DNA from: an uncultured Pseudomonadota bacterium | GTDB lineage: Bacteria; Pseudomonadota; Gammaproteobacteria; Steroidobacterales; Steroidobacteraceae | Length of the DNA: 64,000 nucleotides | Assembly: GCA_903884105.1 (NCBI GenBank) | Contig: CAISDJ010000029.1 | Span: 1-64,000, forward strand | Direction: 5' to 3' | Part shown: positions 1 through 9,400 of the stretch, piece after piece | Numbering within the stretch: the stretch's first letter is position 1 | Layout: every line of letters begins with the position of its first letter | The notes under the pieces: generated by a model | The model's database searches: none | The model's input: the letters and a program-made list of their open reading frames with translations, nothing else | Told to the model about the DNA's origin: nothing | Made by a program: the position numbers and the translations under genes

Positions 1-815
1 GGCAGGATCATGATGTAGACCTCGGGGTGCCCGAAGAACCAGAACACATGCTGGTACAGGACCGGGTCGCCGCCGCCCGTGGCAGAGAAGAACGTCGTGC
101 CGAAGAAGTGGTCCGTCAGGACCATCGTTACTGCGCCGGCAAAAACGGGCATCACGGCGATCAGCAGGTAGGCGGTGATCAACCACGTCCACGTGAACAG
201 CGGCATCTTGAGCAGCGACATGCCGGGAGCGCGCAGGTTCATGATCGTGACGATGATGTTGATCGAACCCATGATCGACGACGCGCCGGCGAGATGGATC
301 GCGAAGATCGCCATCGGCAGCGAATTGCCCGTCTGGATCACGAGCGGCGGATAGAGCGTCCAGCCGGCAGCAGGGCCGCCGCCAGGCACGAACAGCGACA
401 TGATCAGCAGCGTGAACGCGGCGACCAGCAGCCAGAAGCTGAAGTTGTTCATGCGGGGCAACGCCATGTCTGGCGCGCCAACCTGCAGCGGCAGCATCCA
501 GTTCGCGAGGCCGACCGTGGCGGGCATGACCGCACCGAACACCATGACCAGCGCATGCACGGTCGTCATCATGTTGAAGAAGCCGGGATCAACGAGTTGC
601 AGGCCCGGCTGGAACAATTCGGCGCGAATGACCATCGCCATCGCACCACCGATGAAGAACATCAGCAGGCTGAACAACAGGTACAGCGTCCCGATGTCCT
701 TGTGGTTCGTCGCGAACACCCACCGGCGCCACCCGGCGGGGGCACCGTGGTCTGCGTGTGCATGGTCGTGCGCGTGGTCGGCCGCTGCCGCAGAAACAGA
801 ATGAACAGAACTCAT
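1..815 (-). CDS. ctaD: Cytochrome c oxidase subunit I (5' part, cut by window edge)
   Basis: This is the N-terminal half (about 271 residues) of the haem-copper oxidase catalytic subunit, an inner-membrane proton pump that reduces O2 to water. The frame is open to the left edge of the window. Visible family marks are the FATNHKDIG motif after the leader, the [13 protein letters not shown] segment carrying a haem a ligand His, and [10 protein letters not shown] near the edge, whose His is a CuB ligand. The ATG lies four bases after the ctaC stop, so the two are clearly co-transcribed. An unusual His/Asp/Ala-rich stretch sits at residues 13-23, before the first membrane helix. The remaining C-terminal half lies outside the window. 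Confidence 0.96.
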   Translation of the reverse strand, partial: MSSVHSVSAAAADHAHDHAHADHGAPAGWRRWVFATNHKDIGTLYLLFSLLMFFIGGAMAMVIRAELFQPGLQLVDPGFFNMMTTVHALVMVFGAVMPATVGLANWMLPLQVGAPDMALPRMNNFSFWLLVAAFTLLIMSLFVPGGGPAAGWTLYPPLVIQTGNSLPMAIFAIHLAGASSIMGSINIIVTIMNLRAPGMSLLKMPLFTWTWLITAYLLIAVMPVFAGAVTMVLTDHFFGTTFFSATGGGDPVLYQHVFWFFGHPEVYIMIL

Positions 816-819
816 GGAG

Positions 820-1722
820 TTACTCCGCCTTCGCGACGCTTGCGATCGCGCCATCCATAGTCAACGTGTTAGCAGGGACATTCGCCGCCGCTGCAGCAGG
901 GGCCGGAGCAGCTGCGGCCTGCTTCTCGGCGAGCCAGGCCGCGTAGTCTGCCTTCGAGCGCACTTCGACGACGACAGGCATGAAGCCGTGATCGCGTCCG
1001 CACAGCTCGGCGCACTGGCCCCGGTACGTCCCTGGGACATCTGCCTTGAACCAGATTTCATTCACGAACCCCGGAATCGCATCCTTCTTCATGCCGAAGT
1101 CGGGCACCCACCAGGCATGCAGTACGTCGCCGGCCGTCAGCAGCACGCGCACCTTGGTGTCCACAGGCACGACGAGCGGGTTGTCGACAGCGAGCAGATA
1201 GTTTTCGACGTCCCTGGGGTTGACGCCGGAATCCGGTTGCCGGGCGGCATTGCTGACCTTGTCGAGCGCCGAGAAGAAGTTCACGCCGTGGCCGATATAG
1301 TCGTAGTGCCATTTCCACTGGTATCCGGTCACCTTGATGGTGAGCTCGGAATTGCGCGTGTCTTCGATCTTGATCAGGGTCTCGGCAGCCGGAATGGCCA
1401 TTGCCACGAGAATGACCACCGGGATGATCGTCCAGATGATCTCCGCCTTGGTGCTGTGCGTGAACGTTGCGGGCTCGGGGTGGTTTGATCGGCGGAATTT
1501 GACAATCGAGTAGATCATCACGCCGAACACCGCCGCAGCGATGGCAACGCAGATCCACAGGACCATCATGTGCAGCCCGTAGATTTCCCGGCTGAGCTCG
1601 GTAACGCCCATGCGCAGGTTGGTTTCCCACGCCGCGAGCGCCGGGGCCGCTTGCAGGATGCTGGCGGCTGCCGCGACGGCGGAGTACTTCAGGGTCTTCG
1701 ACATTCGCGCCAATGCTCCCAT
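820..1722 (-). CDS. ctaC: Cytochrome c oxidase subunit II
   Basis: This periplasm-facing subunit receives electrons from cytochrome c at its binuclear CuA site and passes them to subunit I. From the ATG at 1722 the product is 300 residues: a signal peptide ending near AAPALAA, two membrane helices at about 47-73 and 95-112, and a cupredoxin domain with the CuA motif [12 protein letters not shown] at about 237-248. The distal CuA His lies in DVLHAWW. A 50-residue Ala/Pro-rich tail follows CuA; there is no C-terminal haem c motif. A TTG at 1740 and an ATG at 1704 are alternative starts. I chose 1722 because a GAGAGAG purine run precedes it. It is transcribed directly into ctaD. Confidence 0.96.
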   Translation of the reverse strand: MGALARMSKTLKYSAVAAAASILQAAPALAAWETNLRMGVTELSREIYGLHMMVLWICVAIAAAVFGVMIYSIVKFRRSNHPEPATFTHSTKAEIIWTIIPVVILVAMAIPAAETLIKIEDTRNSELTIKVTGYQWKWHYDYIGHGVNFFSALDKVSNAARQPDSGVNPRDVENYLLAVDNPLVVPVDTKVRVLLTAGDVLHAWWVPDFGMKKDAIPGFVNEIWFKADVPGTYRGQCAELCGRDHGFMPVVVEVRSKADYAAWLAEKQAAAAPAPAAAAANVPANTLTMDGAIASVAKAE

Positions 1723-1875
1723 GCTCTCTCTCACTTTCAATAATTGCCGCCCAGGTCCCAGCAGCCGCGTTACACGCTCTGCATTACCACGAATGGCCCC
1801 TGCCCCGCCCCCGCGGGCACGATCCTCAAGTCCGCAATCCGCCTAACCGCCTCGCTCCCATGGCGCGGGCTCTGC

Positions 1876-2373
1876 TCACACGTTCCCGATCAACTGCTTC
1901 AGGCGCGTCGCCAGACTGCAGCGCTCATCTTCCGTAAGGAAGATGCCTACCCCGCAGGTACGCTCCTGGCTTTCCAGGCTCAGTCGGCTCGGGTGCAGAC
2001 CGTGCAGCGGGGCGCGGAGTTTAACCTTGGTCCAGTGGCGTGGAAATACCGTCATTTGCCTATGTGGACCCCGGATGAGCTCCATGCTGATGGTTGTCCC
2101 GCCGATTTCCAGTATTTCCCGCTCCTGGCCGCGCCGGACGGCACGGTCGCCCATGCGAGCAATGCCACTTCGAGACCCGCAAACGGCAGGATGGGCCACA
2201 GCCCTTTGCTCGCCATCACGCCTGCAATGAGGAAGGTGGCTCCCCTGGTCACACACTGGAGCAGCGCAGCCGTTCTCGGGGTGTAGTGAGCAGCCGGGGG
2301 AAATGACGATCTGGTGCGGCGACGGAGTCCGCGAGGGTGCACTTGAAGTCGCGACAGTGCTCCCGCTCGTCAT
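1876..2373 (-). pseudogene. DUF2244 family membrane protein with two compensating frameshifts
   Basis: DUF2244 proteins are small two-helix membrane proteins often found next to cytochrome oxidase genes; their function is unknown. The first part (ISPGCSLHP) and the last part (RAVRRGQEREILEIGG through PSRLSLESQERTCGVG to the stop) lie in one frame. The middle (RTAALLQCVTRGATF, GLWPILPFAGLEVALLAWA) lies in another. Removing one base from the G run at 2278-2281 and adding one near 2146-2150 restores a continuous family-like protein of about 165 residues. The nominal frame stays open across the gap but reads nonsense there. It lies upstream of ctaC on the same strand. It could be a decayed gene or a sequence with two homopolymer errors. 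The start at 2373 is a guess. Confidence 0.7.
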
Positions 2374-2476
2374 GATGTGCCTGCCCGCCACCCGCCCGTT
2401 TGATCTGGCTCGGTATGCTACTTGAGGAAGGGCGGTCGGTGCAATGCACAAAGCCCGGAGGGAAAAGGGATTTTCT

Positions 2477-3166
2477 CTATTCCACTGCGGCCAGAACGGG
2501 CAACCGGAGCCGTGTGCAAGCGGCCTCTACGGACACGTTGGTGAGTGGCGGAACGATACCCAGGCAGGGCGCCGGAATCCGCCGCTCAAGCGTCGCGATG
2601 TTTGCCTCCAGTGGTGAGAATGCCGGATCAATGCCGTTGCCGACCCAGCCAACCAACCGGGACTTGCCCCCACGAAGGATGGCTTCGCAAGTCAGCAACG
2701 CATGATTGAGACAGCCCAGTCGCAGGCCGACGACCAGAATGACGCCGAGGCCCAGCGTTTCCGGGAAGTCGCTGAGCAACCCGACCGGACCAATGGGGAC
2801 TCGCCAACCGCCGGCGCCCTCCACGATCACGACATCTGAATGCTCTTCAAGTTGTTGATAGGCGTCGATTAGAAGAGGCATTGAGATGGTGACACCTACT
2901 GCGTCGGCCGCGAGATGCGGCGCGATCGCGGGGGCGAAAGCGTAAGGGTTCACCAGCGCGTAAGGGTGCCGGGCGGTCGCTTGATGCTCGAGGGCGACGG
3001 CATCGTCATTGCGCAAGCCTGCGGCCGTCGGGTAGCAACCGCTGGCAACGGGTTTCATTCCTGCCACTCGAAGGCCGAGTGCAGCCTGATGCTTCATGAG
3101 TGCCGCGGCGATCAGGGTCTTGCCGACGCCGGTGTCGGTTCCCGTCACAAAATAGCCCATAGCCAT
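2477..3166 (-). CDS. bioD: ATP-dependent dethiobiotin synthetase
   Basis: BioD closes the ureido ring of dethiobiotin from 7,8-diaminopelargonate, CO2 and ATP in the cytoplasm, the penultimate step of biotin synthesis. The 229-residue product starts with the P-loop GTDTGVGKT at residues 9-17, followed by the substrate-loop motif KPVASG, and has normal length for the family. It is the last gene of the bio cluster. Unlike the tightly overlapped genes before it, it is separated from bioC by 128 bases that include a very AT-rich segment. No Shine-Dalgarno sequence precedes either the ATG at 3166 or the ATG two codons later. Confidence 0.95.
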   Translation of the reverse strand: MAMGYFVTGTDTGVGKTLIAAALMKHQAALGLRVAGMKPVASGCYPTAAGLRNDDAVALEHQATARHPYALVNPYAFAPAIAPHLAADAVGVTISMPLLIDAYQQLEEHSDVVIVEGAGGWRVPIGPVGLLSDFPETLGLGVILVVGLRLGCLNHALLTCEAILRGGKSRLVGWVGNGIDPAFSPLEANIATLERRIPAPCLGIVPPLTNVSVEAACTRLRLPVLAAVE

Positions 3167-3249
3167 AAGTTAATTAAACATATAGGTGAGGTTAAATTTG
3201 TTAATGTTGGCAACAGAACCAATAATAAATAGTTAACTTATGGCAATGG
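3157..3249. repeat. Inverted repeat flanking an AT-rich bioC-bioD spacer
   Basis: The sequence TTAACTTATGGCTATGG (minus strand, 3173 to 3157, overlapping the bioD start codon) recurs as TTAACTTATGGCAATGG on the plus strand at 3233-3249. That is 16 of 17 identical in inverted orientation, about 59 bases apart. The enclosed segment is strikingly AT-rich for this genome. It could be a long stem, an operator, or a trace of a small inversion or insertion. I cannot match it to a known BirA site. Confidence 0.6.
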
Positions 3250-3294
3250 AGTGGAGCTGGTCGTCCTGGCGGCCGGCCGCTCAACCATCGAGGC

Positions 3295-4188
3295 CTACCG
3301 GCGTGTGCGCAGCGACTCCACGGGTATCCGGATCTCGCCGCCCCCAGGTCCTGGGCGACGCTCATCCACTCGTCCCCATGCCTGGCCGTAGACAACCTCA
3401 TAGGTCGCCGGGAGGACTCCCTCTTGGCGGAATTGCTCATAGGCCCTTTCCAGACTGCGCAGCGCACTGCGACCCGTGAGCCCAGAACTGCGCTGCTGTG
3501 CCGCGTTCCGAGCCCCGATTGCCTTGAGCTCCCGCATCAGCGTGCGGGCATCCAGATAGGTGAGCGTGAAGTTTTCGACATCGAGCACAGGTTCGGCCAA
3601 CCCTGCCCGCACCAGCGCGTCGCCCAGGTCGTGCATGTCGATGAAGCGATGCACGTGCGGACGGTCGTCAACGCTTGACCACGCCATACGCAGTTCGCGG
3701 AGCGTGTCCGGCCCGAGCGACGTGAACGTGAACAGCCCGCCTGGCTTCAGGATGCGCCGCACCTCGGCCAGCACAGTATCGGGAGGATCGCACCACTGCA
3801 GCATCAAATTGCTGACGACCAGGTCAACGGACCGGTCCTTCAGGGGCAGCAGACCTGCATCCGCGCACACTCGCTCGAACCTTCGGAGCCAGCCGATCCG
3901 GCGTTTGGCCTCAGTCAACATGCCCTGCGCAAGGTCGAGCGCGACGACCTGAGCACGTGGGTAGCGCTCCTTCAGCGCGCGACTGGCATGGCCCGTTCCC
4001 GCGCCAAGGTCAAGGATGACTTTCGGTTCCAGCTTGACGAAATCGAGTCGGTCCAGCAGACGCATCCGCACCTCCTTCTGGAGGACGGCGGCAGCGTCAT
4101 AGGCGCTGCTTGCAGCGTCGAAAGACCGGCGCACGGCCCGGCTGTCGAGCGAAGCATCACCTGGGACCGCGCTCCTGATTTTCGTCAT
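3295..4188 (-). CDS. bioC: Malonyl-ACP O-methyltransferase BioC
   Basis: BioC methylates malonyl-ACP with S-adenosylmethionine, disguising it as a fatty-acid primer so that the pimeloyl chain of biotin can be built. The 297-residue product has a class I methyltransferase fold: motif I DLGAGTG at residues 60-66, an acidic residue in VVALDLAQGM, and the motif IV region SNLMLQWCD. The ATG overlaps the bioH stop as ATGA, indicating translational coupling. It pairs functionally with the upstream bioH, which removes the methyl group again. Confidence 0.94.
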   Translation of the reverse strand: MTKIRSAVPGDASLDSRAVRRSFDAASSAYDAAAVLQKEVRMRLLDRLDFVKLEPKVILDLGAGTGHASRALKERYPRAQVVALDLAQGMLTEAKRRIGWLRRFERVCADAGLLPLKDRSVDLVVSNLMLQWCDPPDTVLAEVRRILKPGGLFTFTSLGPDTLRELRMAWSSVDDRPHVHRFIDMHDLGDALVRAGLAEPVLDVENFTLTYLDARTLMRELKAIGARNAAQQRSSGLTGRSALRSLERAYEQFRQEGVLPATYEVVYGQAWGRVDERRPGPGGGEIRIPVESLRTRR

Positions 4189-4988
4189 GGTGCAGTGCCG
4201 GTCGCCGCCAACGATCCAGGCACCTCTGCCAGAAAACGGCGGAGTGCCGCGAGGAAGTCTTCCCTGTGCGAAACAAAGGGAGCGTGTCCCGCACGGGGAA
4301 CCAGATGAAAAGTGGCGCCCGGGATGTGCTCGGCCAGATGCCTGCTCGCATCTGGAGGTGTGACCCGATCATATTCGCCCGCGATCACGAGACAGCTCAC
4401 CCGCACGTTCGCCAGTGCGGAGCGCATGTCCGCAGCGCCCAGCACACCGAGGCCCGCTTCGAGCGCCGCTTGCAGCGGCAAGCCTCCCGAAACCAGCCTG
4501 TGACGCAACTCCCGCAGACTGGACAGTTCGCGCTCATCGCCGCGCACCTGGAGCGCGAGGAAGTCCTGGATGGTGGCTCGATAGTCGTCCCTCAGGCGCA
4601 CTCCGAAGTTGGAGAGTACCTGTGGAGTCATCGCTGGCGTCCAGTCGGCTGCAGTCACGAATCGAGGCGTGGTCGAAATCAACACCAGCCCCGAAATACG
4701 CTCAGGGGCAAGCGATGCAAGGCGAAGGGCAACCATCCCTCCAAATGACCACCCGAGAATCGTGGAATGCCTGGGCACATAGGGCGCAACCGCCCGAGTG
4801 AAGTCGTCGAGGGATAAACACTGCGGTGACCATTCACTGCGCCCATGCCCTGGCATATCGATACGATGCAGCCGATGGGAGAGTGCAAGCTCGGCGGCAA
4901 CGCCGTCCCAGATTCCAGCATTGAGTCCCCAGCCGTGCAGCAGTACCAGATCCGGGCCCGCACCTTCGATTTCCACGTGCAGCTTCAT
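4185..4988 (-). CDS. bioH: Pimeloyl-[ACP] methyl ester esterase BioH
   Basis: BioH is a cytoplasmic alpha/beta hydrolase that removes the methyl ester installed by BioC once the pimeloyl chain is complete. The 267-residue protein shows the oxyanion region LLHGWG, the nucleophile elbow GWSFGG (Ser81), the acid in GEYDRVTPP (Asp207) and the catalytic His in AGHAPF (His235). Length is typical. Its ATG overlaps the bioF stop by four bases, and its own stop overlaps bioC. Its position inside the bio operon makes the biotin role, rather than a generic esterase role, secure. Confidence 0.94.
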   Translation of the reverse strand: MKLHVEIEGAGPDLVLLHGWGLNAGIWDGVAAELALSHRLHRIDMPGHGRSEWSPQCLSLDDFTRAVAPYVPRHSTILGWSFGGMVALRLASLAPERISGLVLISTTPRFVTAADWTPAMTPQVLSNFGVRLRDDYRATIQDFLALQVRGDERELSSLRELRHRLVSGGLPLQAALEAGLGVLGAADMRSALANVRVSCLVIAGEYDRVTPPDASRHLAEHIPGATFHLVPRAGHAPFVSHREDFLAALRRFLAEVPGSLAATGTAP

Positions 4989-6211
4989 GCGCGACGCTGC
5001 AGCGCCTGCAGCCTGGCCAGTGCGGTGAGCAGCCTTTCAATATCGCCGTCTTCGTGCGCAGCAGACAATGTGATGCGCAATCTCGCGCTTCCCTCAGGCA
5101 CCGTGGGCGGGCGGATGGCGCTCACGAGAATGCCCGCTTCGAGGAGTTCGGCGCTAGCGCGAAGCGCCGCGTCTTCGCTGCCAAGTACGAGGGGCTGGAT
5201 CGGCGTGGCTGAAGGCAGCAGCGGCCATCCATTCAGTGCAGCATGCTCGCGGAATCTAGCGATATGCCTGCGCAGTCGCTCGCGCCTCCATTCCTCATCC
5301 TGGGCGACGCGCAGCGACACTCGCGTGGCCGCAGCAATCGGCGGCGGCAGGGCAGTCGTATAGATGTAGGTGCGAGCCTTCTGGATCAGCATCTCGATCA
5401 GGCTGTTCGACCCGGCGACAAACGCTCCGAACGTGCCGAACGCTTTGCCCAGCGTTCCCATCAAGACAGGTACCGACGTGCTGTCGAGTCCAGCTGCATC
5501 GATGCTGCCCCGTCCGTGCGTACCGAGTACGCCAAGTCCATGGGCGTCGTCCACGATCAGGTGGGCTCCGTACCGCAGGGTAGCGTGGGCCAGGTCGGCA
5601 AGCGGTGCGACGTCGCCGTCCATGCTGAAGACACCGTCAGTCAAGACCCAGCTGCAACCTGTCGCTGTCCTTTCCGAGGCGCGCGCAAGCCGCCGCTCGA
5701 GCGCCTTGGCGTCCGCGTGGGTATAGCGGCCAAGGCGAGCGCCGCTGTTGAGTCCGGCATCGATCAGCGACGCATGATTGAGACGATCCTCGAACACGCG
5801 ATCTTCGGGTGAGAACAACGCGCTCGCAATGCCGAGATTGGCCATGTATCCCGTCGAGAACACCAAGGCGCGCTCACGGCCAGTAAAGCGGGCGAGCTCG
5901 ATCTCCAGATCTTCGTGCTCAGGACCATGCCCGGTGATCAGGTGCGACGCGCCGCTGCCAACCCCGTAACGGTGCGCGGCCGCGCAACAGGCATCGATGA
6001 CCTCTCGATGGCTCGCAAGGCCAAGATAGTCGTTGCTGCAGAACGAAATGCACGGCCGACCCTCGACCACGACTTGCACCGGATGGGCGATATCCGGCGC
6101 CTCGATTCGGCGCCTCCTGCGATAGCGGCTGGGGCTGAACTCTGCGAGGCGCGAGCGTAGGACCGGTTCGAGCAGGGACCTGGATTTATCCCCGGTCACG
6201 GCGTTCGACAT
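4985..6211 (-). CDS. bioF: 8-amino-7-oxononanoate synthase
   Basis: BioF is a PLP enzyme that condenses pimeloyl-ACP (or CoA) with L-alanine to give 8-amino-7-oxononanoate, the first ring-assembly step of biotin synthesis. From the ATG at 6211 the product is 408 residues. Marks are [12 protein letters not shown], the cofactor-binding [10 protein letters not shown] at about 221-230, and the Schiff-base lysine in MGTLGKAFG (about Lys256). The longer upstream reading frame lies inside bioB. The chosen ATG has AGAAG just before it and overlaps the bioB 3' end by 26 bases. The N-terminus is unusually rich in arginine (residues 20-35). Confidence 0.95.
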   Translation of the reverse strand: MSNAVTGDKSRSLLEPVLRSRLAEFSPSRYRRRRRIEAPDIAHPVQVVVEGRPCISFCSNDYLGLASHREVIDACCAAAHRYGVGSGASHLITGHGPEHEDLEIELARFTGRERALVFSTGYMANLGIASALFSPEDRVFEDRLNHASLIDAGLNSGARLGRYTHADAKALERRLARASERTATGCSWVLTDGVFSMDGDVAPLADLAHATLRYGAHLIVDDAHGLGVLGTHGRGSIDAAGLDSTSVPVLMGTLGKAFGTFGAFVAGSNSLIEMLIQKARTYIYTTALPPPIAAATRVSLRVAQDEEWRRERLRRHIARFREHAALNGWPLLPSATPIQPLVLGSEDAALRASAELLEAGILVSAIRPPTVPEGSARLRITLSAAHEDGDIERLLTALARLQALQRRA

Positions 6212-7247
6212 GATCTTCTGTCCGGCCGTCGTACCGCGCGTGCAGCAAGGAAGGAGTGACCTCAGTCGAAGGGGCTGCAGCTTCCGGACGGATACCAAGG
6301 CGCGCGAACAGCTTTCGATCCTCATCCTCTTCGGGGTTGCCGGTAGTCAGCAGCTTGTCACCATAGAAAATGGAGTTCGCGCCGGCCAGGAAGCAGAGAG
6401 CCTGCAGTTCATCCGACATCTCGCTGCGTCCGGCAGACAGGCGTACGTGGGCTTCCGGCATGAGGATGCGGGCGACGGCGATCGTCCGCACGAAATCGAG
6501 CGGATCCAGCGGCTCGGCGCCAAACAGCGGCGTGCCCGCGACTTGCACGAGTTGGTTGATCGGCACGCTGTCCGGATGCTGCGGCAATGTCGCGAGCGTA
6601 TACAGCAACTCCGCACGGTCGGCCTTCGATTCCCCCATGCCAAGAATGCCGCCGCAGCAGACCTTGATTCCCGCATCGCGAACAGCTTGCAGCGTGTCGA
6701 GACGATCCTGGTACGTCCGTGTGGTGATGATCTTGTCGTAGTAGCCGGCGGAGGTGTCCAGGTTGTGGTTGTAGTAGTCAAGGCCGGCTGCCTTCAGCTC
6801 CTCAGCCTGTTCGGGCTCGAGCATCCCGAGGGTTGCGCAGGTCTCGAGGCCCAGCGCGCGCACGCCGCGAATCATGTCGGCCACGGCTGCCAGCTGATGC
6901 TTCTTCGGATTGCGATAGGCAGCACCCATGCAAAAGCGGGTCGCTCCGCTTGCACGTGCGGCACGCGCACTTTCCAGTACGGTTTCGACATCGAGGAGCG
7001 CTTCGTGCTCGATTCCGGTGTCGTAGCGGACGCTTTGCGGGCAATACGCGCAATCCTCAGGACAAGCGCCCGTCTTGATCGACAGCAGCGTGCTCACCTG
7101 CACCTCGTTCGGGTCGAACTGTTCCCGATGGACACGCTGGGCGTGGAACACCAGGTCTGCGAAAGGCAGCTCGAACAGGGTCCGGACTTCGCTCAGTGTC
7201 CAGTCCGTCCGAACCTGCCCCAGTCGTGCGATGCCTGAGCCGCTCAT
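6186..7247 (-). CDS. bioB: Biotin synthase (radical SAM)
   Basis: BioB inserts sulfur into dethiobiotin using a radical-SAM [4Fe-4S] cluster and an auxiliary cluster that is consumed as sulfur donor. The 353-residue protein carries the radical-SAM triad in CPEDCAYC (Cys62, Cys66, Cys69). It also has the conserved YYNHNLDTS segment, and cysteines in FCMGAAYR and [12 protein letters not shown] expected for the second cluster. It is the first gene of bioBFHCD and is divergent from comF. The operon is probably controlled from the 170-base gap upstream, where a BirA-like palindrome is visible. Confidence 0.97.
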   Translation of the reverse strand: MSGSGIARLGQVRTDWTLSEVRTLFELPFADLVFHAQRVHREQFDPNEVQVSTLLSIKTGACPEDCAYCPQSVRYDTGIEHEALLDVETVLESARAARASGATRFCMGAAYRNPKKHQLAAVADMIRGVRALGLETCATLGMLEPEQAEELKAAGLDYYNHNLDTSAGYYDKIITTRTYQDRLDTLQAVRDAGIKVCCGGILGMGESKADRAELLYTLATLPQHPDSVPINQLVQVAGTPLFGAEPLDPLDFVRTIAVARILMPEAHVRLSAGRSEMSDELQALCFLAGANSIFYGDKLLTTGNPEEDEDRKLFARLGIRPEAAAPSTEVTPSLLHARYDGRTEDHVERRDRG

Positions 7248-7396
7248 GAAGATCCTCGTGTGTGGTGTCCGCCTGTTGGGGCAGACAATTCAAGAAAGCG
7301 GAATTTCTGTAGAAACACAGAGGCATTCGTGGTTCCCGGCGCTTGCCATGAACACCAGACTGTCCGCCTTGGGCAGTATTCAGGCGGTGCATTCCG

Positions 7397-7429
7397 CTGT
7401 CAACCTGAGCGCATCATCGTGGTCAACAG
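7397..7429 (-). promoter_or_regulatory. Candidate BirA operator for the biotin operon
   Basis: CTGTCAACC at 7397-7405 and GGTCAACAG at 7421-7429 form an imperfect palindrome (7 of 9 matches) with a 15-base spacer. This is the architecture of BirA operators, whose enteric consensus is TTGTAAACC, about 15 bases, then GGTTTACAA. It lies 150 bases upstream of bioB. A second copy of TGGTCAACA follows at 7431-7439. The assignment rests on architecture and position only. The site also overlaps the likely comF start. Confidence 0.35.
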
Positions 7430-8132
7430 ATGGTCAACATTTGTACAGTCGGTGCTGCCGGCAGCCTGCATCCTGTGCGGCAGTCCTGGCCAACCACCAG
7501 ACCTGGACATATGTGCTGCATGCGAATCGGAGCTTGTAGTCAATTCTCCAGCCTGTGAGCGCTGTGGCGATCCACTTGCGGGCAACGTCGGTGGCTCCTT
7601 GGTCTGCGGGGCCTGCATCAGGTTGAAGCCATGCTTTCATCGAGCCTTCTGCGCATTCCGATACGCCTACCCGCTTGACCACATGGTGCTGGCGCTCAAG
7701 TTCCAGGGGGCCGTGGCGCATGGGCGCGTGCTTGGAACGCTGCTTGGGCGGAGGCTAAAGAGGGAGGCAATGCGCGATGTACCGGAGATCATCGTGCCGA
7801 TGCCACTGTCCGAGGAGCGCTTCAGGGAGCGCGGCTACAACCAGGCCGTCGAGCTTGGGTGGGCGGTCTCCGGGATGCTCGGCATACCGCTAGAGACCGA
7901 CCTCGTTGTCAGGCAAAGACATACACGGGAGCAAACGGCTCTGAGTCGCAAGGAGAGGAAAGAGAACGTCCGTCGGGCCTTTGTCGCCACCCGCAAAGTT
8001 CACAAGGCCTCGATAGCCGTGCTTGATGATGTCGTCACTACGGGCTGCACTGCGAACGAACTTGCAAAAGTGCTGCTTCGGGCAGGGGCGCAGCGAGTCC
8101 AGGTATGGGCGGTGGCGCACGCTGGGCATTGA
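7419..8132 (+). CDS. comF: ComF family phosphoribosyltransferase-like protein
   Basis: ComF proteins are linked to uptake of transforming DNA; they combine an N-terminal zinc module with a phosphoribosyltransferase fold. The zinc-type cysteines are in CILCG, CAACE, CERCG and CGACI. The PRPP-loop motif IAVLDDVVTTGCT lies near the C-terminus. The frame is open upstream to 7260, but family length (about 235 residues) and the lack of similarity before VLPAACILCG favour the GTG at 7419. It is divergent from bioB, a common arrangement in gammaproteobacteria. With the pil genes downstream it suggests competence capacity, although no other com gene is present. Confidence 0.88.
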   Translation: MVNRWSTFVQSVLPAACILCGSPGQPPDLDICAACESELVVNSPACERCGDPLAGNVGGSLVCGACIRLKPCFHRAFCAFRYAYPLDHMVLALKFQGAVAHGRVLGTLLGRRLKREAMRDVPEIIVPMPLSEERFRERGYNQAVELGWAVSGMLGIPLETDLVVRQRHTREQTALSRKERKENVRRAFVATRKVHKASIAVLDDVVTTGCTANELAKVLLRAGAQRVQVWAVAHAGH

Positions 8133-8207
8133 GCGAGCGACACAATTCCAAGGGACAGGGAGCCGGCCGGCGAATACCTGTTATCGTCGCGTGTCGGATC
8201 CACGGTC

Positions 8208-9389
8208 ATGTCACTGATGCCACTCCACGCCATCCACCGGTTCCTGCGGCTCGAATCATCAGGCGGGATTCTGCTTGTGCTGGCGGGCGCTTTCGCCATG
8301 CTTCTGGCGAATTCACCGCTAGCTGGTTATTACGGCCGGCTGCTCGATGTTCCGTTGGCAGTGCACCTCGGTGGTTTTGCGATCGCAAAGCCGTTGCTGC
8401 TGCGGATCAACGACGGCCTGATGGCAATCTTCTTCCTGTTGATCGGCCTCGAGGTGAAGCGAGAGATTATCGAAGGAGAGCTGGCAGACAGGGCACGCAT
8501 TGCGTTGCCCGCGTTTGGAGCGCTAGGGGGCATGCTGGTGCCAGCGATGATCTATGCCTCCTTGAACTGGGGTGATTCCACTGGCTTGCGAGGCTGGGCA
8601 ATCCCTTCGGCGACCGACATCGCTTTCGCGCTCGGCGTGCTGCAGGTTCTCGGCAATCGAGTACCAGTGGGGCTCAAGGTATTCCTCCTGACACTGGCCA
8701 TCATGGATGACCTCGGCGCCATCGTGATCATCGCCGTGTTCTACGCGAGCAAGCTGTCGATGGTGTCTTTGCTGCTTGCCGCGATCGCTGTTGCCATTCT
8801 GGTCGCTCTCAACGTGAAGCGAGTCTCCCGGGTCCCGCTGTACTTCGCGGTCGGGCTCGTCCTTTGGGTCTGCGTCCTCAAGTCCGGCGTTCACGCAACG
8901 CTGGCTGGTGTAGCCACCGCGCTTGCCATTCCGATGCGAGATTCCCTGGGCGCTTCCCGATCCCCGCTCAGGGAAGTCGAGCACGCGCTCCATCCTTGGG
9001 TTGCGTTCGGCATCCTGCCCCTCTTCGCATTTGCGAATGCGGGCGTCAGTCTTGCCGGGCTCACACCTGCAACTCTGCTCGAGCCGATCCCGCTTGGAAT
9101 CGCCCTTGGCCTGTTTGTCGGCAAGCAGGTCGGGGTCTTCCTGTTCGCGTGGCTTGCTGCGGCACTGGGGTTCGCACGATTGCCAACAGGGGTCACATGG
9201 AGCCAGCTCTATGGAGCAGCCATTCTCTGCGGAATCGGCTTCACCATGAGCATGTTCATCGGCTCATTGGCATTCGACCAGGCCGCGGTCGACGTCAACG
9301 ACCGCCTGGGAATCTTGGTTGGCTCGCTGGTCTCTGCAGTCGCGGGCTATCTGTTCCTTAAAGCAGTACTGCCGGCAACCCCTGCCTGA
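8208..9389 (+). CDS. nhaA: Na+/H+ antiporter NhaA
   Basis: NhaA exchanges internal Na+ (or Li+) for external protons across the inner membrane, controlling pH and sodium. The 393-residue protein is almost entirely hydrophobic, with about twelve helices. The conserved ion-binding aspartates are seen in LAIMDDLGAI (Asp167, Asp168), and the unwound-helix aspartate in PSATDIAFALG (Asp137). Length matches the family. It stands alone between comF and the convergent ubiA, 75 bases after comF. No good Shine-Dalgarno sequence precedes the ATG; a second ATG follows three codons later. Confidence 0.96.
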   Translation: MSLMPLHAIHRFLRLESSGGILLVLAGAFAMLLANSPLAGYYGRLLDVPLAVHLGGFAIAKPLLLRINDGLMAIFFLLIGLEVKREIIEGELADRARIALPAFGALGGMLVPAMIYASLNWGDSTGLRGWAIPSATDIAFALGVLQVLGNRVPVGLKVFLLTLAIMDDLGAIVIIAVFYASKLSMVSLLLAAIAVAILVALNVKRVSRVPLYFAVGLVLWVCVLKSGVHATLAGVATALAIPMRDSLGASRSPLREVEHALHPWVAFGILPLFAFANAGVSLAGLTPATLLEPIPLGIALGLFVGKQVGVFLFAWLAAALGFARLPTGVTWSQLYGAAILCGIGFTMSMFIGSLAFDQAAVDVNDRLGILVGSLVSAVAGYLFLKAVLPATPA

Positions 9390-9400
9390 GAAGTGAATGC

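Noticed and set aside
27-860. Long plus-strand open frame antisense to ctaD/ctaC
   Set aside because: It is Arg/His/Gln-rich, unlike any protein, and lies opposite strongly conserved cytochrome oxidase codons. Similar antisense frames opposite bioB, recG, fadD and ybbP were dismissed for the same reason.
1744-2286. Plus-strand 180-codon frame over the DUF2244 region
   Set aside because: It has no family similarity, and the opposite strand carries clear DUF2244 segments in two frames.
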